A stretch of 44,412 nucleotides of DNA from JADJPO01 sp963724535 (lineage in GTDB: Bacteria > Actinomycetota > Actinomycetes > Actinomycetales > Kineosporiaceae), in contig CAVRVD010000003.1 in NCBI GenBank assembly GCA_963724535.1, forward strand, positions 1 to 44,412, given 5' to 3'. Positions 8,719-17,058 of the stretch are shown here, in pieces. Each line of letters opens with the position of its first letter. Position 1 is the first letter of the stretch. A model generated the notes under the pieces. It was given only the letters and a program-made list of their open reading frames with translations, was not told the DNA's origin and ran no database searches. A program made the position numbers and the translations under genes.

Positions 8719-8787
8719 CGGGGGTTCACCACAACCCGGCCCACAGCTCTCGATCCCGTGGCCAGGACGGGTTGTGGTGAACCCCCG
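8719..8787. repeat. 20-bp perfect inverted repeat with 29-nt spacer
   Basis: Arms 8719-8738 and 8768-8787 are exact reverse complements (core GGGTTCACCACAACCC). They lie 48 nt after the renalase-like stop and just before the transporter promoter. The stem is unusually long for a terminator and has no T-run. It may be a factor-independent terminator, a transcript-protecting hairpin, or one copy of a dispersed palindromic element. Confidence 0.8.
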
Positions 8788-8796
8788 GCCCCGGAC

Positions 8797-8843
8797 TTGA
8801 CATTCCACGCCCGACGAATGCATCTTTTCATCAGTCGACGAAT
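8797..8843 (+). promoter_or_regulatory. Candidate promoter and operator of the MFS-DUF2218 gene
   Basis: TTGACA at 8797-8802 is a consensus -35 box, with a weak -10 candidate around 8820-8826. An 8-bp direct repeat, CGACGAAT, lies at 8812-8819 and 8836-8843, 24 bp apart, straddling the likely -10 and start point. This is a plausible repressor site for a drug-efflux gene, but no regulator gene adjoins it. Confidence 0.45.
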
Positions 8844-8869
8844 TACTCGTTCACCGACCGGAGGGCGTC

Positions 8870-10834
8870 ATGAGCGTGTCCACCCCCGCCGCAGGCCACA
8901 CCGGCCTGCTCTCCCCACGCCGCACCCGCCTCGTCCTGGCGGTGATGGCCCTGTCGCTGATGACCGTGATCTCTGCGGTCAGCGGCCTGAACGTGGCCCT
9001 GCCCAGCCTGGCCCGTGACACCGGTGCCAGCCAGAGCCAGCTGACCTGGATCGTCGACTCCTACACCGTGGTCTTCGCCGGGCTACTGCTGTTCACCGGC
9101 GCCCTTGGTGACCGATTCGGACGCAAGGGGATCCTCGTCGTCGGGCTGAGCGTCTTCGGAGCCGCTGCCGCTGCGGCGATGACCACCGACGACGCCACGA
9201 CCCTCATCATCCTGCGCGCCGCCATGGGCATCGGCGCGGCCTGCATCATGCCGACCACGCTGTCGGTGATCACCACGTCGTTCCCCGAGGAGGAACGGCC
9301 CCGGGCGATCGGGATCTGGGTGGGCGTCGCCGGCGGCGGCGCCGTGCTCGGCCTGTTCGCCTCGGGCCTGCTGCTGGAGTACTTCGACTGGAACTCCTTC
9401 TTCGGTCTCAACGTGGTCCTGGCGATGCTGGGGCTGCTCGGCACCCTCCTGGTGGTGCCGTCCTCGCGGGACCAGAACGCCCCACGCCTGGACGTGGTCG
9501 GCGCCCTGCTGTCGCTGCTGGCCGTCGGCGCAGTGGTCTTCGGCATCATCGAGGGCCCCGAGCGGGGCTGGACCGATCAGCTCACCGTCACCCCGCTCGT
9601 CATCGGCGCCGTCGCGCTGGCGGCCTTCGTCGCCTGGGAGCGTCGGGTGGCCGAGCCGATGCTGGACCCGAAACTGTTCCGGCTCAGAGGTTTCAGCGCC
9701 GGAACGGTGTCCATCACTGCCCAGTTCTTCGCTGCGTTCGGCTTCTTCTTCGCAGCCCTGCAGTATCTGCAGTTCGTCGTCGGGCTGTCCCCGCTGCAGG
9801 CCGCCGTGCGGTTGCTGCCGCTGCCGTTCGTGCTCATCCCATTGGCCCGGACCGCCCCGCGGATCGCCCAGCGGGTCGGCTTCCGGCGAGTGGGACCATT
9901 CGGCCTGCTGCTGATGGCCGCCGGGTTCGTCGTGATGACCACCCTGCAGGTCGATCTCGACTACCCGGTGTTCGTGGCCGGCCTGGCCCTGTTCGGCGCC
10001 GGCATGGGCCTGGCCGGCACCCCCGCCACGACAGCGATCACCGAGTCGCTGCCGCCGGCAAGGCAGGGTGTCGCCTCGGCGGTGAACGACACCGCCCGCG
10101 AGCTGGGCAGCGCGCTGGGCATCGCCGTGCTGGGCAGCGCCATCAACCAGACCTACCGGGACGGCGTCGCCGCGGCGGTGACGGGGTTGCCGCCCGAGGC
10201 GGCCGAGCGGGTCCAGGCCTCGGTGGCCTTCACGTCCTCGCCGATGATCGCCCAGCTCGGGGAACGGGGCGAGGTGCTGGTGGCCACGGCCCGGCAGGCG
10301 TTCCTGGACGGTGTCAACGCGGCGCTGCTGACCGCCGCCCTGGTCCTCGCGGTCGCGGCAGTGGTGGTGTTCCTGCGCTCACCGGCCGCTCCCACAGCCT
10401 GGGCCGACGATGCTGGCGGCGGTGCTGACGACGGTGCCGACGACGGTGCTGACGGGGGCGCTGACGGCCACGTCCTGCGCGCCGTCACCGGCCACACTGA
10501 AGGGACCGGCCGCGTGGCGGCACCAACGGAGAGGACCGGCGTGCAGACGATCACCGGCACCATGACCACCGACCGCCCCGAGCGCTACGCCAAGCAGCTG
10601 ACCACCCACTGGGCCAAGCGCGGCACCACCACCGAGACCGAGGGAGCTCTGGTGATGCGCTGGACGAGCGGCCAGGTGATCGAACTGCAGCCCGTCACCG
10701 GCGCCTTGCGGGTGACCGTGTCGGTGCCGGACGGCGAGGACCTGCCCCGGTTCGCCGAGGTGGTCAAGGAGCACCTCGAGCGCTTCGGCCGCCGAAACGA
10801 GCTCATCGTGGTCTGGGAGGCGAAGTCGCTCTGA
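8870..10834 (+). CDS. DHA2-type MFS transporter fused to a DUF2218 domain
   Basis: A 654-aa inner-membrane protein. Residues 1-~510 are a drug:H+ antiporter of the 14-helix DHA2 type, with the motif-A stretch GDRFGRKG after helix 2 and a motif-C-like GGGAVLGLFASG. Residues ~515-535 form a Gly-Ala-Asp repeat linker encoded by four 12-nt DNA repeats (10421-10468). Residues 558-654 match DUF2218, from MTTDRPERYAKQL to HLERFGRRNEL. DUF2218 is usually a separate ~95-aa protein. GTG 10541, in frame at the start of that domain, has its own GGAGAGG 6 nt upstream, so the domain may also be made alone. The main ATG has GGAGGG. Confidence 0.85.
   Translation: MSVSTPAAGHTGLLSPRRTRLVLAVMALSLMTVISAVSGLNVALPSLARDTGASQSQLTWIVDSYTVVFAGLLLFTGALGDRFGRKGILVVGLSVFGAAAAAAMTTDDATTLIILRAAMGIGAACIMPTTLSVITTSFPEEERPRAIGIWVGVAGGGAVLGLFASGLLLEYFDWNSFFGLNVVLAMLGLLGTLLVVPSSRDQNAPRLDVVGALLSLLAVGAVVFGIIEGPERGWTDQLTVTPLVIGAVALAAFVAWERRVAEPMLDPKLFRLRGFSAGTVSITAQFFAAFGFFFAALQYLQFVVGLSPLQAAVRLLPLPFVLIPLARTAPRIAQRVGFRRVGPFGLLLMAAGFVVMTTLQVDLDYPVFVAGLALFGAGMGLAGTPATTAITESLPPARQGVASAVNDTARELGSALGIAVLGSAINQTYRDGVAAAVTGLPPEAAERVQASVAFTSSPMIAQLGERGEVLVATARQAFLDGVNAALLTAALVLAVAAVVVFLRSPAAPTAWADDAGGGADDGADDGADGGADGHVLRAVTGHTEGTGRVAAPTERTGVQTITGTMTTDRPERYAKQLTTHWAKRGTTTETEGALVMRWTSGQVIELQPVTGALRVTVSVPDGEDLPRFAEVVKEHLERFGRRNELIVVWEAKSL
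10421..10468 (+). repeat. Four 12-nt tandem repeats encoding a Gly-Ala-Asp linker
   Basis: Four imperfect copies of GGTGCTGACGAC encode GADD, GADD, GADG, GADG between the transporter and DUF2218 portions of the fused protein. Repeats of this type change copy number easily, so linker length may vary between strains. Confidence 0.7.
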
Positions 10835-10902
10835 TCCCACCGCTCGCGACGGCCGCTCAACAACCTGCGTCGGACCGCGGGACCGGGCGGGCACAGCCGT
10901 CC

Positions 10903-10914
10903 TAGGCTGACCGA
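10903..10914 (+). promoter_or_regulatory. Leaderless promoter -10 TAGGCT for the sirtuin gene
   Basis: TAGGCT at 10903-10908, then exactly six bases, then ATG 10915. No ribosome-binding site precedes the ATG. The ten bases TAGGCTGACC match those before the DUF167 gene. This favours ATG 10915 over the in-frame ATG at 10924. Confidence 0.65.
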
Positions 10915-11688
10915 ATGCCCCACATGCCCGACCCGGTGCTGCCCCTCGCACGCGCCGCGCAACGGGTCACCGTGCTGACCGGAGCCGGCATGTCCGCCGA
11001 GTCCGGGGTGCCCACCTTCCGCGACGCCCAGCACGGGTTGTGGGCGCAGTACGACGCGTCCGAGCTGGCCACTCCACAGGCCTGGGACGACGACGCCGCG
11101 TTGGTGAACGCCTGGTACCTGTGGCGGGTGGCGCTGGTACGCCGGGCCGAGCCGCACGACGGGCACCTCGCACTGGCGGCCTGGGCGCGCCGTCCGGGCA
11201 CGGAACTGCGGATCGTCACCCAGAACGTCGACGACCTGCATGAGCGGGCCGGGTCGGACCGACCGGTGCACCTGCACGGGAGCCTGTTCGCCTGGCGTTG
11301 CGACCGCTGCCGCAGGCCCGCCCCGACGCCGCTTGGGCAGACCGGCCCAGAGGGTCAACCCCTGGGCCGCATCGCCCCGACAGGCTGCCCCCTCTGCCCC
11401 GACGGAAGGATCCGCCCTGGTGTCGTCTGGTTCGGAGAGCCGTTGCCGCAGGGTGACTTCGACAACGCGGTGATTCTCTGCCAGGACACCGACCTGTTGC
11501 TGGTGGTCGGCACCTCGGGGTTCGTCTACCCTGCCGCAGCCCTACCACACCTGGCCGGCGCAGCCGGCGTACCCGTGGTGGAGATCGACCCGAACCCGAC
11601 GGCGCTCGGTGACGGCGCCGACCATGCCTGGAGGTCCACAGCGGCTCGGGCACTACCGGTCCTGCTGGCCGCCCTGGACGGTGACTGA
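10915..11688 (+). CDS. SIR2-family NAD-dependent protein deacylase (class III type)
   Basis: A 257-aa sirtuin. NAD-binding motifs: TGAGMSAESGVPTFR (22-36) and TQNVDDLH (102-109). His121 in HLHGS is the catalytic base. The zinc ribbon uses Cys129, Cys132, Cys158 and Cys161. GTSGFVYPAA and EIDPNPT complete the fold. The small-domain helix has Tyr68-x-x-Arg71 (WYLWRVAL), the pair that in SIRT5 and CobB binds succinyl or malonyl groups. It therefore probably removes acidic acyl groups from lysines as well as acetyl. The gene is monocistronic, with a leaderless start. Confidence 0.9.
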   Translation: MPHMPDPVLPLARAAQRVTVLTGAGMSAESGVPTFRDAQHGLWAQYDASELATPQAWDDDAALVNAWYLWRVALVRRAEPHDGHLALAAWARRPGTELRIVTQNVDDLHERAGSDRPVHLHGSLFAWRCDRCRRPAPTPLGQTGPEGQPLGRIAPTGCPLCPDGRIRPGVVWFGEPLPQGDFDNAVILCQDTDLLLVVGTSGFVYPAAALPHLAGAAGVPVVEIDPNPTALGDGADHAWRSTAARALPVLLAALDGD

Positions 11689-11747
11689 CCCGACGTTTCG
11701 GCGCGCTCAGACGACGCCGCAGGCGGGCGGGCGGGCGCGCCACTGGA

Positions 11748-11951
11748 CTACATCGAACGACGAGGGCGCGGGATCTTGCCCAGCGAGCCGACGAACGACC
11801 CGCCCCTACCGTCCTCGCCGAGCAGGCGGGCCTGCTCGGCGATCCACGCCGAGCGGCGCTGCTCGCCCTCCATCGACCCACACAGGGCGGCCACAGCCGC
11901 CCGGTGCAGAGCCGTCCGCACGACCATGCGTTGCTCCGACACGTTGTACAC
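11748..11951 (-). CDS. Small hypothetical protein (67 aa)
   Basis: A 67-aa ORF with a very good ribosome-binding site: AGGAGG six bases before GTG 11951 on the minus strand. A longer reading from 12014 has no such site. The product has an Ala-rich helical middle and a basic, Gly-rich tail. It matches no family I recognise. It lies convergent to the sirtuin gene. Nothing else is recognisable in the 209 nt between its start and the stop of the hydrolase gene at 12161. Confidence 0.45.
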   Translation of the reverse strand: MYNVSEQRMVVRTALHRAAVAALCGSMEGEQRRSAWIAEQARLLGEDGRGGSFVGSLGKIPRPRRSM

Positions 11952-12160
11952 CGCCAACCTCCTGGAACCGAGTCGCTGACTCTTGCCGAGCGACTCTTGC
12001 TGAACGCCGCACACCTAGAAGGTGAACGAACGGTTAACGTGGTCAGGATAGTGGCTTGGGTAGGCAACGCGAGACGAACGTCCCGAGCCAGACCGGGACC
12101 GACTGGGTCATTGTGGTGTGTTTGCGGTGACGCTCGTCGCCTCGCCGTGTCCTGTATGGG

Positions 12161-14593
12161 TCAACGCCCCAGGTCACGGGCCTCATCCCACCCATCCGCC
12201 GGGATGACCATCGCGTGAGAATCATCACCCTCAGCAGTTGGGGGCTTGCTGTTGGTAAGGGGCGGCGCGACTCGGGGAGCTTGGGCCGGGTCGCTCGCCC
12301 CACTGGGGGCGGGTCCAGCTGCGCCACGAGCGGTCAGGATGTAGCCGGTTGTCGCACGAAAGCGCGGATCGGCCCAGTAGTCGCTGTGCCCGAGGGCCGC
12401 CGGCCAGGCAAGATCACCCGGCTGCCGGTCGAAGACCGGGTCGATCAGCCGCTGGTCGAAGCTGTCCGTGCCGGACGCGGCGTCCATCTCGGCCAGCACC
12501 CAGCCACCTATGGGGTCGCTACGCCGGTACAGGTTGCGCCACGGCCAGTCCTTCGAGTCCTGAACCGGCCCACCCATCCGCTGGGCGGCCGCCCGGTAGG
12601 CGGACCGGTTCAGGTAACCCGGGAAGTAGGCGCCGTACAGGCGGGTCAATGGCGAGCCATACGTGAGCAGGCAGGTGCGCCGCGCTGTGGCATGAGGCAG
12701 CTGCAGCACCGTGGCCAGGGCGATCACCGACCCCTGGCTGTGCCCAGACAGCAGCAGCCGGTCGTCGTCCAGCTCGGTCAGGGCCTGGGCGCGGTTGACC
12801 AGCTCTGGCAGTACCCGCTCGCCGTAGCACGGCGGGGCCAGCGGGTGCACCGCCCGGGGCCAGAAGCTGGCCACGTCCCAGAGGATGCCGATCGTCCGGC
12901 GCAGCTCGGCCGTCCGGTAGGCGGCCGCACCGAGGCCAACCAGCAGCATCGCCACCGCTCCCATCGCCCAGGAACCGAAGTTGGTCAGCCCGGGATAGTC
13001 GCGCTGGGGCAGCCTCGGGTCGAGGGCCCACCCGACGATGGCCGCGACGACGAGCAGACAGGCCGCCGCGACGACGGCCGCGACGTACCGGGGCATCGTG
13101 TCGGTGAGCGCAGCCAGATCCTCGATCCGGGCAATGGCCCGGCGTCGGGCCGCCTCGGGACCCGAACCGCAGACCTGCTGGCGGCGCCGGGCCAGTCGGC
13201 GTAGTCGCACCCAGACGGCCAGCGCGAGCGTGGGAACCACCACCAGCGCGAGCGCAGCGGCCACCAGCCCAACCCAGCTGTACAGCTGCGGGACGTACAG
13301 CGTCCGGTCCGGATCGGAGACGGCCAGCAGGATGCGGCTCGGCGGCTCGGCGACGGGGTCACCGAGCCATTGGGCAGCCCGCAGCGAGAGCCCGGCGGAG
13401 AACCCGCCGGCGAGCAGCCAACCCACACTGACCAGCAACGGCAGGGCGTTGCCGCCCAGGGCGATCGGCACCAACGGGTCCGGCTCCCGGGGCAGGCTGC
13501 GGTTGAGCGCGGTCATCACGACCAGCAGACCCGCCTGCAGGATGAACCCGGCGTACAGGACGACGGAGACCAGGGGCAGGACGGGCTCAGCCCCCTCGCG
13601 GTTGAGGTCGCCGGCCAGCGCCGTCAGCGTCGCCGCGACGGCCAGCAGGGCGTACCCGGTGCGGGGGACCCAGACCCACCGGGGCTCGACCGCCTCCCGA
13701 CCGGCCAGCCGACGGTCGGCGACCCGCGGGCTGAGGACGGCGACCGCGCACAGCGCCAGCATCGCCAGGGCGGCCACGGCCAGTGCAGTGGCCAGCCGGC
13801 CCAGCAGTACGGACGGGCCGAGCCGGGCCGGCCACGCGATCAGCAGCGCGATCCCGGCCGCCGCCGCACCCACGTGCAGGGCACGCAGACGCTGAACGGG
13901 TGCCTGGCCCTCCCAGAACCGAGCGTCCTGCAGCGACGCCGCCGGAGCGTCCGGCAGGTCCTCGCCGTCGCTCCTGCGATCGGCGACGCACTGGTCCGGG
14001 ATCGACTCGGACTCGTAGCGGCGCCAGGTTGCGTTGCCCAGCAGCCAGAGCAGGCCCACCAGGGCGGCCGGGACCAGTGCCGCCGCCGCGAGCCGAAGGC
14101 CGGGTGACGGCAGCCGCGCGAGCAATCCAGCGACGGTGTTGTGGTCGGCGCACACCGACTGCGGTACCGCGCACTGCCAAGCCAGCAGGTCCAGGCTCAC
14201 CGACGACGCGGCGACCACCAGGCTGCCGGTCAGGGAGAGGGCGAACAGCCGCAACAGGGCCTCCAGGACCCGGCGCCGGCGGGGTGCCTGGTCGGGCCGG
14301 CCGGGCTCGGTCCAGCTGGCCAGGTTGACCAGGGCGAAGGGCAGCAGCAGCAGCCATAGGGCCCGAGAGGCGCCCCCCGAGGTCAACCCACCCCAGGAGT
14401 AGGCCTCGAGGCGGCGGCCCTGGCGGTCAGGGGTGCGTCCGCCCGGGGCCCAACGCCGGTAGAACCCCGATCGGCGGTCTCCGGCGACCCTGCGGACCGT
14501 CGGGAACTGCAGCATCGCCTCCGGCGCCGTGCCGGAGACGCCGTGGATCCGCAGCTCGGTGGTCCCGTGCAGAGCGTCATCGACCTCGGCCAC
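12161..14593 (-). CDS. Large polytopic membrane protein with alpha/beta-hydrolase motif
   Basis: An 810-aa protein unlike usual lipases. It opens with TELRIHGVSGT, then has many hydrophobic segments across residues ~80-570. Near residue 616 LLLSGHSQGSVIAL supplies a nucleophile elbow (G-H-S-Q-G), followed by LTYGSPLTRLY, as in lipase or PGAP1-like serine hydrolases. The catalytic part is probably cytoplasmic or membrane-proximal; acid and His partners cannot be placed safely. AGGAGGTG just before GTG 14593 fixes the start, removing 32 residues of an upstream extension. The substrate is unknown; a lipid or lipid-anchored molecule is a guess. Confidence 0.75.
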   Translation of the reverse strand: MAEVDDALHGTTELRIHGVSGTAPEAMLQFPTVRRVAGDRRSGFYRRWAPGGRTPDRQGRRLEAYSWGGLTSGGASRALWLLLLPFALVNLASWTEPGRPDQAPRRRRVLEALLRLFALSLTGSLVVAASSVSLDLLAWQCAVPQSVCADHNTVAGLLARLPSPGLRLAAAALVPAALVGLLWLLGNATWRRYESESIPDQCVADRRSDGEDLPDAPAASLQDARFWEGQAPVQRLRALHVGAAAAGIALLIAWPARLGPSVLLGRLATALAVAALAMLALCAVAVLSPRVADRRLAGREAVEPRWVWVPRTGYALLAVAATLTALAGDLNREGAEPVLPLVSVVLYAGFILQAGLLVVMTALNRSLPREPDPLVPIALGGNALPLLVSVGWLLAGGFSAGLSLRAAQWLGDPVAEPPSRILLAVSDPDRTLYVPQLYSWVGLVAAALALVVVPTLALAVWVRLRRLARRRQQVCGSGPEAARRRAIARIEDLAALTDTMPRYVAAVVAAACLLVVAAIVGWALDPRLPQRDYPGLTNFGSWAMGAVAMLLVGLGAAAYRTAELRRTIGILWDVASFWPRAVHPLAPPCYGERVLPELVNRAQALTELDDDRLLLSGHSQGSVIALATVLQLPHATARRTCLLTYGSPLTRLYGAYFPGYLNRSAYRAAAQRMGGPVQDSKDWPWRNLYRRSDPIGGWVLAEMDAASGTDSFDQRLIDPVFDRQPGDLAWPAALGHSDYWADPRFRATTGYILTARGAAGPAPSGASDPAQAPRVAPPLTNSKPPTAEGDDSHAMVIPADGWDEARDLGR

Positions 14594-14782
14594 AGCACCT
14601 CCTGATCGACCGTTCCGCTTGACGCCGGTGGTTCCAGTGCGTGTCCGTCCCACGGCTCCGGCCCCTGCCGTATCCCGTCCGCCTCCCACGCAGAGCAGGA
14701 GGACGGCCGGCCGGTGGTGATACCTCCCGGAGCGGACCAGAAACAGCCTATGGCGCGGCGGTGGCCGGCCCGGACGAGCGGC

Positions 14783-15973
14783 TCACCCGATGGTGACCGG
14801 CTGCCCGGCCCGGTAGGCGGTCAGCGCCATCGCGGCCGAGACCACGAGCATGGCCAGCAACGCAGCCGTCCAGTGCCCGGCGGTCCCGGCGAGCGCACCG
14901 ACCAGGACCGGGCCGAGCGCACCGAGCCCGTAGCCGACCGTCTGGGCCATGCCGGACAGCTCCCGCGCGGCGTCGGCGTCGGCGGCCCGCAGGGCGATCA
15001 GCGCGAACGCCAGAGCAAGACCGGCGCCCTGCACCAACCCGGCCACCACACACCAGATGACCCACCAACCCGGGACGAGCAGCAGCCCGGCGAAGGAGGC
15101 CGCCCAGGCCGCGGCGACGCCGAGGCCGATCCAGCCCTGCTGACGCGCTCGGACCGCGATCGGCGGCAGCAGCAGGCTGCCGACGATGCCGAGCACCTGG
15201 AAGACCGCCATCCCCAGGCCGGCCGCCGCGGCGTCCAGACCGGAACGGTCGCGCAGCAGGTCCACCAGCCACGCGGTGAGCGCGAAGTACGTGCAGGACT
15301 GGGCGCCGAGGAAAGCAGCGATCCACCAGGCAACGGGGTTCCGCCAGACCCGGCCACCGACCCCGGACACCACCGGGGCGACGTCCACACCCTCGGCTGC
15401 TTCGCGACGGTCGCGGGTCACCGACGCCCAGGCAAGCAGCCCGACCAGCGCGAGCAAGGACCAGGCGGACAGCGCCGTCCGCCACCCGGTGAGCGCGGCG
15501 AGCGGCGCCGTCACCGCCGCGGCCAGACCGGCGCCCAGGATCAGGGCGGCGGTGTACCACGCGGTGAGCCGGCCGACCCGCAACGGATAGTCGCGCTTGA
15601 TGACCACGGGCACCAGTACGTTGCCCACGGTCAGCGCGGCACCGATGACCGCCGAGGCGACCAGCAGCAGCGCCACTCCACCGACCGGTCGCACCGCGAT
15701 CGCGGCCGCGGCGGCCACGAGGGCCATCGACAGGGCCCGGTCGACGCCGATCCGGCGGGCCAGCCAGGCCGACGGCGGGGCAGCGGCCGCGAAGCAGACC
15801 ACCGGCACGGTGGTGAGCAGGCCGGCCTGGGTGCTCGACAGGCCCAGCTCTGCGGTGAGGTCGGCGAGCACCGGCGCCACCGAGGCGATGGCGGCGCGCA
15901 GGTTGACCGCGACGAGCAACAGGGCCAGAACGGCGGCACTGCCGAGGTCGGCTCGACGCCCGGGCGTGGTCAC
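14783..15973 (-). CDS. MFS transporter of the CynX/NimT type
   Basis: A 396-aa 12-helix major facilitator protein. The N-terminus, with NLRAAIASVAPVLADLTAE and GLSSTQAGLLTTVPVVCF, is typical of the CynX (cyanate) / NimT (2-nitroimidazole) group. No cyanase gene is nearby, so cyanate is not indicated. The start is GTG 15973; no strong ribosome-binding site is visible. It reads on after the LLM oxidoreductase, with a 79-nt gap holding a small hairpin. Confidence 0.82.
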   Translation of the reverse strand: MTTPGRRADLGSAAVLALLLVAVNLRAAIASVAPVLADLTAELGLSSTQAGLLTTVPVVCFAAAAPPSAWLARRIGVDRALSMALVAAAAAIAVRPVGGVALLLVASAVIGAALTVGNVLVPVVIKRDYPLRVGRLTAWYTAALILGAGLAAAVTAPLAALTGWRTALSAWSLLALVGLLAWASVTRDRREAAEGVDVAPVVSGVGGRVWRNPVAWWIAAFLGAQSCTYFALTAWLVDLLRDRSGLDAAAAGLGMAVFQVLGIVGSLLLPPIAVRARQQGWIGLGVAAAWAASFAGLLLVPGWWVIWCVVAGLVQGAGLALAFALIALRAADADAARELSGMAQTVGYGLGALGPVLVGALAGTAGHWTAALLAMLVVSAAMALTAYRAGQPVTIG

Positions 15974-16021
15974 GCCGCAGGGTGCGTGGTGCCGTCGGGC
16001 CTGGTCGGCGACACCGAGGAC

Positions 16022-16037
16022 CTGAGCCGAGGCTCAG
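16022..16037. terminator. Short palindromic hairpin between the LLM and MFS genes
   Basis: CTGAGCC and GGCTCAG flank two bases (16022-16028, 16031-16037). It lies 15 nt past the LLM stop on the minus strand and could weakly terminate that transcript. There is no T-run. Confidence 0.35.
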
Positions 16038-16052
16038 CCGCGACGTCCTTGG

Positions 16053-16922
16053 TCAGCCGAGCTCGGTCAGCCGGGGCAGCACCTTCTCCGCGATCTCCGT
16101 GGCGAACTCGACCGGATGCCGGTCGGGCATCACCTGCACCTCACTGACCCCAAGGTCGGCCAGGGCCCGCACGGTGGACAGCGTCGCCTCGACGTCCGCC
16201 AGGGCGGGGCGGACCAGCAGCACGGTCTTCTCGACGGAATCGGGGTCGCGACCGACGGCCGCACAGTGGCTGCGCAGCACGTCGAGCTTGCGCGCCACCT
16301 CATCCACAGACGTCCCGAACAGGTTGCAGGAGTCGGCGTACCGGGCCACCAGCAGCAGCGTCTTCTTCTCCCCGCCGCCACCGATCATGATCGGCGGGCG
16401 GGGCCGGGCCAATGACGCCGGGGAGCAGAGCGTCTCGGCGAGCTGATAGTGCCGACCCTCGAAGGGGCCGTCGTCCTCGCTCCACATCTGCAGGCAGATC
16501 CTCAGTGTCTCCTCGAGCCGCTCGAAGCGTTCGCCGACCGGGACCACGGGCACCCCCAGCCCGCGCTGCTCCCGTTCGTACCAGGACGCACCGATCCCGA
16601 GCCGAGCCCGGCCACCGGACAGGACGTCGAGAGTGGCTACGGTCTTGGCGAGCAGACCGGGATAGCGGTACATGACGCCGGTCACCAGCAGGCCCAGAGT
16701 GACCCGCTCGGTCTGGCCGGCGAGAAAGCCCAGCGTGGCGTAGCCCTCCAGCATCGGCTCGGAGGCCGGGGCCATCTGGTCCATCTGGAAGAAGTGGTCC
16801 ATCACCGTGAACGAGGTCACCCCTGCCTGGTCGGCGATCCGAGCGGTCTCGGCCAGGGTCGGCCCGATCAGCGCCGGGTCGTCGGGAATGCTGAAACTCC
16901 AGTAGTGCAGGCCAAGTCGCAT
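16053..16922 (-). CDS. LLM-class (F420-dependent type) oxidoreductase
   Basis: A 289-aa luciferase-like TIM-barrel oxidoreductase. Seen: LGLHYWSFS at the start, VMDHFFQMDQM, RVTLGLLVTGVMYRYPGLLAKTVATLD-type strand-helix pattern, GRARLGIGASWYERE, and PPIMIGGGGEKKTL. This pattern is typical of actinobacterial F420-using members rather than flavin luciferases; the substrate is unknown. GGGAGGGAC precedes ATG 16922. A truncated paralogue-like C-terminus lies at 26690-27008. The 136 nt upstream (16923-17058) hold nothing evident. Confidence 0.85.
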   Translation of the reverse strand: MRLGLHYWSFSIPDDPALIGPTLAETARIADQAGVTSFTVMDHFFQMDQMAPASEPMLEGYATLGFLAGQTERVTLGLLVTGVMYRYPGLLAKTVATLDVLSGGRARLGIGASWYEREQRGLGVPVVPVGERFERLEETLRICLQMWSEDDGPFEGRHYQLAETLCSPASLARPRPPIMIGGGGEKKTLLLVARYADSCNLFGTSVDEVARKLDVLRSHCAAVGRDPDSVEKTVLLVRPALADVEATLSTVRALADLGVSEVQVMPDRHPVEFATEIAEKVLPRLTELG

Positions 16923-17058
16923 GCCTGGGTCCCTCCCGCGGAGCGCGAACGCCGGCGAGCCCGGCGGCCGCCGCTGTCGGACGACGACCTGCTCAGCCTA
17001 TGCGGGTCGAGAAGTCCGCGGGCGCTGGCTCACGGCCCCACCGGGTGCCAGGGCCTGC

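Noticed and set aside
13038..14107. Plus-strand ORFs over the 810-aa membrane protein
   Set aside because: Low-complexity shadows; the minus-strand frame has the GHSQG motif and a strong ribosome-binding site.
14714..16147. 477-aa plus-strand ORF over the CynX-type transporter
   Set aside because: Antisense shadow of a membrane protein; its composition is repetitive and hydrophilic.
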